The notes under the pieces: generated by a model
What the model was told of the DNA's origin: nothing
The model's database searches: none
Seen by the model: the letters and a program-made list of their open reading frames with translations, nothing else
Made by a program: the position numbers and the translations under genes
DNA from: Paraphysomonas bandaiensis
Taxonomy: Eukaryota > Chrysophyceae
Length of the DNA: 64,000 bases
Direction of reading: 5' to 3'
Assembly: GCA_965644295.1 (NCBI GenBank)
Contig: CBFFRP010000380.1
Location: forward strand, 62,001-126,000
Shown here: positions 56,336 to 64,000 of the stretch, in pieces
Layout of the letters: each line of letters opens with the position of its first letter
Numbering within the stretch: position 1 is the first letter of the stretch

Positions 56336-59300
56336 ATGTCAAGTAAACGCACTACACTAATCGGTCGACACTTTGATACCGTTGCATTAGACTATGATAA
56401 TGGTTCAATGGGAAGTATTGGAGGAGTCAGTCGTTCAACAGGTGTGGATAGTTTGAGTTATGGTTCTATTGATTCTTCAAAAAAATATCCTGGAAGTACA
56501 CTTTCTGCGCAATTAGCCAATGAGCGATTTATAAGAAAACAATATTTAGAAAAACGTGCACAACGACTAAAAGAACGACTTAAAGATCGTCCTTATGATC
56601 GCAGAGCATTAACAGAATATGCTGATGTACTTTATGAACAAAAGAATTATTTAATTGCTCAAAAGATTATCAAACGTGCTCTTGGGTGTGGTGATTTCTC
56701 AGGGTCTTGGTACTTGCGACTAGGAAAATGCAGTTTTCGTCGTTGGCTAGTATACAAAGCGCCATATGGTAAGCATACATATAACCGTATTTGGTTATTT
56801 ACATACGAATTCTTAGATTTGGATGGTGCCCTTGATGCCTATAGGATTGCAATGAAGGACCCTGAAATTCAGAAGAATAGAGTGCATTACTTTGAAGTTG
56901 CATCCATGCAGCTGCGTCTTCATAGACACCAGGTTAGTAGTCCTGTCACTACTACTGAAACGTAGTATAACATCCTTGTCAGGCAACGCTAGACCTACTT
57001 GGAACTGTTATGATGCTCTTTCAAGACGACGACAGCTGGATATCCATCGCACAGTACAATATATCACTCATTCTATTTCTGAACAGGCGGTATGCGGATG
57101 CACTAAAGGTATATTATGAGCCTTCGTGTCCGAATCACTTGGTTATGTCTTGACTGGTCTTATGCAGCTGGTGCGTGAACTGAATGTGTCGCGCCTATAT
57201 ATATCAGTAAACAGGGGGGAGGACCACATATTCTACCTTCCTTACCAGATAGATAACATAATTATTGAACTCGAAATTGCAGTCATGTACGTTTTGCAGT
57301 ATGATAATGATGTGACTCTTCGAATTATTTACGCTTTGGTGTAGTCATGATGCCATGGGGAAGAAAAAGATGGCACGTAATCTGCTCTATGAGCTTTGGC
57401 ATCAGGTGGATAAATACAGAGCGAACGGAAATACTCTGCAGTTTGATTTCAAGATGGGAACTACCTCTTTCAAGGAGTGGTACTGCAACTACCAAGTGAG
57501 TGCTTCTTTTGCCTATGGTGGTGTGATTTTTGTTGTGTAGAATTTTGTGCGTTTAGGGGACATGTATCGGGCATCTAATAACTTCGTGATGGCTGCAGAG
57601 ATGTATCGCATGGGTGTCGAACGTCTGTTGGATTGTGAGTGTATTGGATATTTACCCATTATCTATATGCCATGTTCAACTTTTTTGTGTTCACTACACA
57701 TGTTCACAGTGGCGAGCTGGAATCAGCTATTCGAGATGAGTGAGGAAGAGTGGGAGGAAATGGAGCTCGACGACCAGGATGCAGTCCTGGACTGCGTCAT
57801 CACTAGAGCTGAATGTCTTTCTGCTTACGGCAGTCCTACGGAGGTGATATATGATATATCATTCGTCTTAGCTTGCTGACGGACTCAACTGCAGGCAGAG
57901 AGGTGCGCGTGGTTCGTGTTTTCGAAACGACCCAACGACGTGGTTCTCACTGGCAAAGCAGCAAGGTATATACTTATATACGCCAGTAATTTCTGCCTAA
58001 TTTATGATAATGATTATTTTTAGGTGCTGCCGTAATAAGCTACCCGGTAATAAGCAGTTAATCGAAGCGGCGAATACTATCGAGCGTGCGATTCTTTTGG
58101 TGCAGGTAAGATCATATTATCATAGTTTCATAGCACTAAGTAGTTGTCAGTCGAATGCGAGAATTCGAGTGGCGCGTGCTGAGAAAAAGAAACTTCAGTA
58201 TGCCTATAAAGCAGAGTTTATTGTCACATGTAAGCTGTGGGAAAGTATTGTGCTCACTCATCATTCTCTCGCAGCTTTTCTCAAGATGTGTCTTACCCGC
58301 AACCGAACTGCTGCTGACCGACTTGCTAACTGTCCTGTAATGCATATCAACAGCCTTGTCCGGTCATTTCTCGAAGGGAGAATAAAATTAATGAAAACGG
58401 GAAGAGAAAGCGTTGAAAACTGGGTTGAACTTTGGTATTACTCGGCCGTCACGATACAGACGGCGTGTACAAAATGGTTGACACGGATTAAGTACGGAAG
58501 GTTTTTCAAAGGAATTCGTGCTTTTGAGCGCATTGTCAGAGGGCAAATAGCAAGGTCTCGACTTCGCAAATTCATATTGGTACGTCTGTGGTGCTCGTAA
58601 TTGAAAGAGTAATAGCTCTTTTTCTAGAAAATGCAGCAATTTCTGGACGAAAATCCTCCTCCGAAGTCAAGGTTTCTCACTGTGTTATTGAAGAAAATAA
58701 CTCATCGATTATGTAGACAGAAAATGAGTCGCCAGGAGAACCGTCGTATGTCCATTAACTATGAGGTTGTATCTCGAATATGCTGTGGCACGACATGCAT
58801 ATCAAGCGAGGAGTATATACTAGGTTTGAACATTTTCAACTGGATCGTTAACATTTAGCTAATATTTTGCTACCAGGAACTACTCCACTGAATGCCTTTG
58901 CCAGCCCCCTGCGTCAGAAGACAAGATCTGAGAGGAAAACTAAAACAACACTTCCTCCGCACCGAAAGGTATCATTCCTACGTATCTCTTTTTCGTCTTA
59001 CATTGTGATAGCCGATATGGGATAAAGTTGAGTGGTTTGGTGACTTAGCTAAGCGCTCATATTCAGGCGACGGCATAGATCCTGAGCATAGTTGTCGCCT
59101 AGGTACCAGTCACTCCCGAGCCAGTGTTTCTTCTGGACCAAAGAGTGCTGGAGCATCCGCTGTCAACATGTCTATGTCTCGTCCTTTCACTGCCGAAGCT
59201 ATCAAGGGTAGCTGATACACTTCTGTTGTTTTATTTTGAATTACTCATGACTTTTAGAATATGCCGAGGCTCATCCAGACGAAGATGTGATATCTTTCAT

Positions 59301-60620
59301 CAGCTTTTTAAGCGTTAAAGCAGATGTCACGAAGCAGTGGGTTCCGTTTGGTATTTATGTCATTTCCCCTTTATATCGTGTGACGTGTATTCGAAGGAAT
59401 TCTACCGGCAAGAGAAATTGAGCGAACAGTGCAATGTACTGTTTTAGTAATTACGTCTCCATCATTCAGGTTACTGCTCGGTGGTGTGTTTTCTGTGAGA
59501 TTTATGATATGTTGTAGTTGTCAAGATAGCAAGAGGTTTTGCCACGTAGTAGCGCAATCTGCGAAAGATGTGAGTTAAACTTTCCGGCGTTGTACGTTTC
59601 TTATTTGACGGTATAGAGTTGGAGTCGGATGAAGTCCCTCTTCATATATGGTACCCGCATGGGCCCTTCTGGTCTCAAGAATATTATTAATCTAGGAGTC
59701 GCTCATATGAAGGTACTGTTGTGATGTATACGTTTTTTCTTCTTATTTCTTTAGACACTTTCCATTGGGCAAACGAACATGACACATCACTTCGGTGGCT
59801 ACATAGGCAAGTGCATCATATGGAGTAAATTTCTTCTCATATGTACGATTATAGGAAGCCAACTTATTGAGGCTAAGGTATATGACAATTTGTCTACATC
59901 ATCATCGCTTCCACAGAGCGTTCCTATGTCTGTCTCTCTTTATAAGGTGTGTAGCAACAGGAATTACTGCGGATATTTGAGTAACACTGTACGTAGATTT
60001 TCATTGAGAATGAGCCTCTTTTCGGCGACAGGTGACGTTGTATATTTCTGTGTTACTGCTCACAAAGGTACAGGGGAATACAGTCCCTTCTGAAAGGCCT
60101 CGCTCACAACACTTCCGTAAAAATACTTGCTTTGCGTGGATGCAATATTACCAACAGAGGAGCCTCGGCAACCGCAAGTAAGCTGAATGTGAATTTTTTG
60201 TGCCGTTTCTGAACCACGTTGTGCGCAGAGTATATAGGAACATCGTCATCAATAGAAATAATAAACTTAGGAGAAAATCTGTTTTCGTGCGAAGGCTACC
60301 TGAGCATTATTCGCTCCGTAGCTACAAAAGGTTTCAGGGGACGGCTGCATAGCGTCTCTCTGAAGGACCAGACACCGGGATATGCTTCAAAAGCACAATT
60401 AATGGAACTATATGATGTAGGAGTAAACTTGGGGTTAAAAGTAGTATCCGACGAAATTACAGCAAGGGAGGAGACAACATATGAACTGAACAAACGCAAA
60501 GATACAGACCAAGAAGACATCGCTCACATGAGAAAGGTTTTCAAAGATATAGTCAGTGATGACCGTCTCGAAGAAGACGAAATATTAAGTACGAGCTACA
60601 AGAAAGTAATATATTTGTAG
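56336..60620 (+). CDS. TPR-IQ-LRR protein in about 21 small exons
   Basis: Best model: 56336-56768, 56817-56932, 56983-57108, 57168-57286, 57345-57495, 57541-57634, 57710-57843, 57895-57965, 58024-58105, 58151-58579, 58628-58823, 58877-58968, 59012-59207, 59258-59350, 59397-59569, 59617-59712, 59755-59824, 59855-59877, 59917-59946, 60084-60177, 60229-60620. It keeps frame throughout, giving about 1069 residues. Residues about 85-420 look like TPR helices (YADVLYEQKNYLIAQKIIKR, GDMYRASNNFVMAAEMYRMG). IQ-like motifs lie near 540-582 (TIQTACTKWLTRIK, RIVRGQIARSR). From about residue 830 leucine-rich repeats appear (LGVAHMKTLSIGQTNM, VKILALRGCNITNRGA, IEIINLGENLF). The exons between 59397 and 60083 are the least certain. 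TPR and LRR modules bind proteins and IQ binds calmodulin; an axonemal or basal-body scaffold is plausible but inferred. I cannot exclude two adjacent genes split near 59421. Confidence 0.68.
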
Positions 60621-61403
60621 ATTGTGTGTATTGATATATGTGTTAGTTTACAATGCGAAAACATTTCATGTAGCTAATAATTTCTTGACTCAAGTCTACG
60701 ACATCTTTGTTTTAATCAAGCAAAGTTCACTAGCCATGTATACCATAAAAAATACTATAAAAGTTCTTCAAGCAACATGACCTATTATTTGACAACAGTG
60801 CTAAACTGCTAAACTATATTCTTACTTGTTTCTAGTTTCTATACCCACCCGTGGTCGATGCATAATTACAAGAGACATAACAGCGTGATTAACTTAAGGC
60901 AAAGCTTGATATCATGCTAATGGAAATATATTTTCTAACATTTACTCATTGCTTCTGGTAAATTATTTAGTTTCTAGACATTACAACTTCGAAGGCTGAG
61001 CATTTTGGAAATCGGTGAGCAGTGTTGTACTATATACATAAAATTCACACATAAAATGTCAGGGATGCAGGGCTTGAACCATAACAATCGTAGCACGCAA
61101 AAGCTACAACCACTTGTAATATATCATTACCTGATATCAGACACAGAAAGCGGAGTAAAGCATAAAAATTTTTACTGACAAAACGTAAGCACGCAGCTAC
61201 ATTTACAATACTACTGTAATGTCTAATTGTAGTTCATGTAGTCCACAAATATGCATGCGTAAGGAACAAAATCAACCCTGCACAGTGAATTTTTTCAATT
61301 GCATGGTCTAATTGCAACAGCTAGTCTTAACATCATCACTACAATGTGACAAGAATAGTGATAATACAGCAACCATAGCAGATTACTTGTACGAAAACGC
61401 AGC
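60621..61403. other. Convergent intergenic region
   Basis: Between the ends of the TPR-IQ-LRR and MGCC-repeat genes. No gene was seen. Confidence 0.5.
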
Positions 61404-62639
61404 TCAATTAGAAGATGCCACACACGCCTTGCATGAGGCGTTCTTCTTTTTTTTCTGCTGATTCGCACTGAATTCTGATTTCTCCAACACTTCACCACAC
61501 TTAGAGCATTGCATATGGCCAGCTGGAACAGCAGATCCTCCCTCAGAGGGGCGATCAACAGATTCAGACGCACGCTCATTATTATTTTCTTCATTTCCTT
61601 CATCATCGGCCTCAGCTTTCCGTCTAGCTGCTTCCTCAGCCTTCTGTCTAGCTGCTTCCTCAGCCTCAGCCTTCTGTCTAGCTGCCTCCTCAGCCTCAGC
61701 CTTCTGTCTAGCTGCTTCCTCAGCCTCAGCCTTCTGTCTAGCTGCCTCCTCAGCCTCAGCCTTCTGTCTAGCTGCCTCCTCTGCCTCAGCCTTCTGTCTA
61801 GCTGCCTCCTCTGCCTCAGCCTTCTGTCTAGCTGCCTCCTCTGCCTCAGCCTTCTGTCTAGCTGCCTCCTCAGCCTCAGCCTTCTGTCTAGCTGCCTCCT
61901 CTGCCTCAGCCTTCTGTCTAGCTGCCTCCTCAGACTCAGCCTTCTGTCTAGCTGCCTCCTCTGCCGCAGCCTTCTGTCTAGCTGCCTCCTCAGACTCAGT
62001 CTTCTGTCTAGCTGCCTCCTCTGCCTCAGCCTTCTGTCTAGCTGCCTCCTCTGCCTCAGCCTTCTGTCTAGCTGCCTCCTCTGCCTCAGCCTTCTGTCTA
62101 GCTGCCTCCTCAGCCTTCTGTCTAGCTGCCTCCTCAGCCTCAGCCTTCTGTCTAGCTGCTTCCTCAGCCTCAGCCTTCTGTCTAGCTGCCTCCTCTGCCT
62201 CAGCTTTCTGTCTAGCTACCTCCTCTGCCTCAGCCTTCTGTCTAGCTGCCTCCTCTGCCTCAGCCTTCTGTCTAGCTGCCTCCTCTGCCGCAGCCTTCTG
62301 TCTAGCTGCCTCCTCAGCCTTCTGTCTAGCTGCCTCCTCAGCCGCAGCCTTCTGTCTAGCTGCCTCCTCAGCCGCAGCCTTCTGTCTAGCTACTTCGTTA
62401 TTCTGAGTGGTCTCTTGCTGAGCTGATGCAGTGACTGTTTTTGTTAATTGTGTTTCTAAATTTTGTCCAGTAGAAGTTTTTGTATCAGTACGATCCGCAT
62501 ATGTGACTTGCAAGTTAACTGCATCGGAATCAACATGCTGGTAGCTAGTAGCAGTAGGTGATGTGTGATCTCCATTCTCTACTAGTGGGGCTTCATCTGA
62601 TGCATTACTTGAGTTCTCAGAACTAAAACAACATCCCAT
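61404..62639 (-). CDS. MGCC-anchored repeat protein with C-terminal Cys4 zinc motif
   Basis: A single exon of 411 residues. The N terminus MGCCFSSENSS fits N-myristoylation at Gly2 plus palmitoylation of Cys3/Cys4, which would put it on a membrane. An acidic, Thr/Gln-rich leader follows. Residues about 83-343 are more than 25 near-identical ten-residue units (AARQKAEAEE, with some seven-residue units), expected to form a long highly charged alpha helix. Near the end lies CSKCGEVLEKSEFSANQQ, a Lys run, and CKAC: a CxxC...CxxC zinc motif resembling Stc1-type fingers (C-x2-C, L-x-x-S-x-F-S, C-x2-C). The mix of membrane anchor, single long helix and zinc knob is unusual; function is unknown. The repeat DNA also leaves a long Ser/Leu/Cys-rich frame open on the other strand, which is a shadow. 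Confidence 0.82.
   Translation of the reverse strand: MGCCFSSENSSNASDEAPLVENGDHTSPTATSYQHVDSDAVNLQVTYADRTDTKTSTGQNLETQLTKTVTASAQQETTQNNEVARQKAAAEEAARQKAAAEEAARQKAEEAARQKAAAEEAARQKAEAEEAARQKAEAEEVARQKAEAEEAARQKAEAEEAARQKAEAEEAARQKAEEAARQKAEAEEAARQKAEAEEAARQKAEAEEAARQKTESEEAARQKAAAEEAARQKAESEEAARQKAEAEEAARQKAEAEEAARQKAEAEEAARQKAEAEEAARQKAEAEEAARQKAEAEEAARQKAEAEEAARQKAEAEEAARQKAEAEEAARQKAEEAARRKAEADDEGNEENNNERASESVDRPSEGGSAVPAGHMQCSKCGEVLEKSEFSANQQKKKKNASCKACVASSN
61611..62394 (-). repeat. 30-bp coding minisatellite inside the MGCC gene
   Basis: On the plus strand the unit is CTGCCTCCTCTGCCTCAGCC followed by TTCTGTCTAG, about 26 copies, some lacking nine bases. Two third-position variants (TCTGCC/TCAGCC) are interspersed. 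Units are near-identical at synonymous sites too, so the array is probably still expanding and contracting. Confidence 0.93.
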
Positions 62640-63180
62640 ATTTTAATGTATATGATAATAAATCTTCTATTAATGATTGGAGTTTATTTATGGATTGAAT
62701 GTCTATTTATGTGTGTATTGTTGTATGGTGATTGTTTATGATATGAGGATGAGGCTACATGCTGCTATCTCTGCACTCAACCCCACATATTGAGACATGT
62801 ACTTTAGTACATATCTTTCTATACTATATAGAGTACAGCAGTACATAGTTTTTCAGTACCTTCCTGTACACTGCTGTGTACATACACTCTGCATACCTAC
62901 GTACCCATGTACATGTACTGCTGTACGTGGGTAGATTTGTCAAATAGTCCTAAATTCCTGAAAATCAAGTCATCAAATATCCGGATATCTGGCTCTACAG
63001 GTACCATATCTTTCCCTATATACTCGTACGTCTATGTAGTATGGAGTATAGTGTAGTGCTGTATATTCTTCAGGTCATTGTCCCTCTACATATACACATA
63101 CATACATACATGCATCCTCTCCTCCCCACTCTCACTGTATCATCATATCTCAGTCCTATCAGTCATTACATCCCATCCCT
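62640..63180. promoter_or_regulatory. Divergent intergenic promoter region
   Basis: Between the 5' ends of the MGCC gene and the hydrolase. It has AGAGTACAGCAGTACATAG (near 62830), CTGCTGTACGTGGG (near 62919) and ACATACATACATACATGCAT (near 63093), the same words seen upstream of other genes. No gene was seen. Confidence 0.5.
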
Positions 63181-63816
63181 ATGATACTATTCACAATCCC
63201 TCTCTTCATCTCTCTACTATCCACACATGCTTTATCTATACCTACAGACAAGACTATATCTACCCATATAGGCGACATCAGTATCCGTATAGTGGGAGAT
63301 GAGAACCATGATAAGATACCTGTCATCGCCATACCAGGAGCTAGCCCTCTATTACAAGATGAATGGATGCCTATCGCTCATATACTGAGTGAGAATGGAT
63401 ATGTTGTATATATACTGAACATACACTCTAATCATAATGCCAAAAAACAGATGGTTCGTATTATTCATGAGGCTGTACTGCATAACACGATAGGTGAAAG
63501 TAAAGCTATTATTATGGGAAAATCTTATGGAGGGGCTGTGGCACAAGCGTTTGCTGTGGCTCATCCAGAAGAAGTAATTAAGTTGTGTCTAGTTGCACCT
63601 GCGAGTTCGGATGAAAGTATGATCAGTGCCTTATATAGTGCTCACATAAAGGTGTTTTTGGCTTGGGCCCGTGACGACACTAATATTCCATTTTCTAACA
63701 CTGCCAAGTGGAGAGAATCTTATAAGAGTGGCTTAACCTTGCATTCGGTAGCTGTTGGGGGACACAGGGTACTAGAGGAGTACGCTAAGCCGATACTCGA
63801 ATTTCTTCAAAAATAA
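63181..63816 (+). CDS. Secreted alpha/beta hydrolase (ABHD14-like)
   Basis: One exon of 211 residues. A signal peptide (MILFTIPLFISLLSTHALS) starts the protein. The hydrolase fold is compact: IPVIAIPGASPLLQDEWMPI (oxyanion loop), nucleophile elbow IIMGKSYGGAVAQAF (G-K-S-Y-G, Ser near 119), FLAWARDDTNIPF with the probable catalytic Asp, and VAVGGHRVLEEY with the catalytic His. Length and compactness recall ABHD14 (about 210 residues), which lacks a large lid, but the similarity is not strong enough to name it. The substrate is unknown; an esterase, thioesterase or peptidase is possible. It is probably luminal or extracellular. Confidence 0.78.
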   Translation: MILFTIPLFISLLSTHALSIPTDKTISTHIGDISIRIVGDENHDKIPVIAIPGASPLLQDEWMPIAHILSENGYVVYILNIHSNHNAKKQMVRIIHEAVLHNTIGESKAIIMGKSYGGAVAQAFAVAHPEEVIKLCLVAPASSDESMISALYSAHIKVFLAWARDDTNIPFSNTAKWRESYKSGLTLHSVAVGGHRVLEEYAKPILEFLQK

Positions 63817-64000
63817 GGCTGTTGTGTAGGCGAACGACTGAATTAATGGTATTTTTATAGTTATTGGGCGGTATAAGCCGTCTTCAAATTGAATGAGCGG
63901 TAATTTCAAGGACTTTAAATATTCAATATAAATGGAACGATGTAATAAATTTACACGAATTAGAATTAGACACTTTTGCTCCCACAGATACCATTGTATT
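63817..64000. other. Window end, no gene seen
   Basis: The 3' flank of the hydrolase. Nothing was recognised before the window ends. Confidence 0.5.

Noticed and set aside
61509-62426. A 305-codon plus-strand frame rich in Leu, Ser and Cys
   Set aside because: Antisense shadow of the 30-bp coding repeat; no conserved motif, start context or splice partner.

Overview
The window is nuclear DNA from a flagellated microbial eukaryote. It is AT-rich, uses the standard code (TAA, TAG and TGA all end genes), and has compact genes split by many short GT-AG introns, mostly 42-60 nt. The flagellate inference rests on a full outer-arm dynein assembly factor (DAW1), a centrin and several IQ-motif proteins. 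I cannot place the species. Genes were assembled by joining exons at GT-AG sites that keep frame and family similarity; no transcript data were available.

Layout. 1-602 (-): 5' end of an unrecognised multi-exon gene. 1724-3506 (-): UBA-PX protein. 4069-5076 (+): IQ-motif protein. 6554-8174 (+): DAW1. 11168-12547 (+): secreted acid lipase. 12975-13460 (-): EXPERA/TMEM97-like membrane protein. 13990-14873 (+): CHMP5/Vps60. 15330-15850 (-): dead hAT transposase piece. 16546-21539 (-): Ty1/copia element with one frameshift and no recognisable LTRs. 22264-22818 (-): centrin. 24391-25150 (-): VAMP7-type SNARE. 25663-27169 (+): equilibrative nucleoside transporter. 28651-29524 (-): ribosomal protein eS6. 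31106-32167 (-): signal-peptide methyltransferase-like protein. 32326-32900: three identical tRNA-Gly(UCC) genes. 33311-36018 (+): MAPKKK-type kinase.

From 36 to 43 kb lies a 7 kb accessory region. It holds copies of a dispersed non-coding repeat, a frameshifted MED6 relic, a BED-finger/hAT relic and a 33-bp minisatellite with a 132-bp higher-order period. Then come a 1766-aa IQ/Cys-rich/C2H2 protein (43291-49057, +), another repeat copy, a Rab8-like GTPase (51558-52376, +), a single-domain rhodanese (53476-53885, -), a roughly 21-exon TPR-IQ-LRR protein (56336-60620, +), an MGCC-anchored repeat protein with a C-terminal zinc motif (61404-62639, -) and a secreted alpha/beta hydrolase (63181-63816, +).

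There is no operon logic. Themes are cilium/cytoskeleton (DAW1, centrin, IQ proteins, probably the TPR-IQ-LRR protein), endomembrane traffic (Rab8-like, VAMP7, CHMP5, UBA-PX), secreted or lysosomal hydrolases, and housekeeping (eS6, tRNA). The least described items are the two large multidomain proteins, the MGCC-repeat-zinc protein and the dispersed repeat family.
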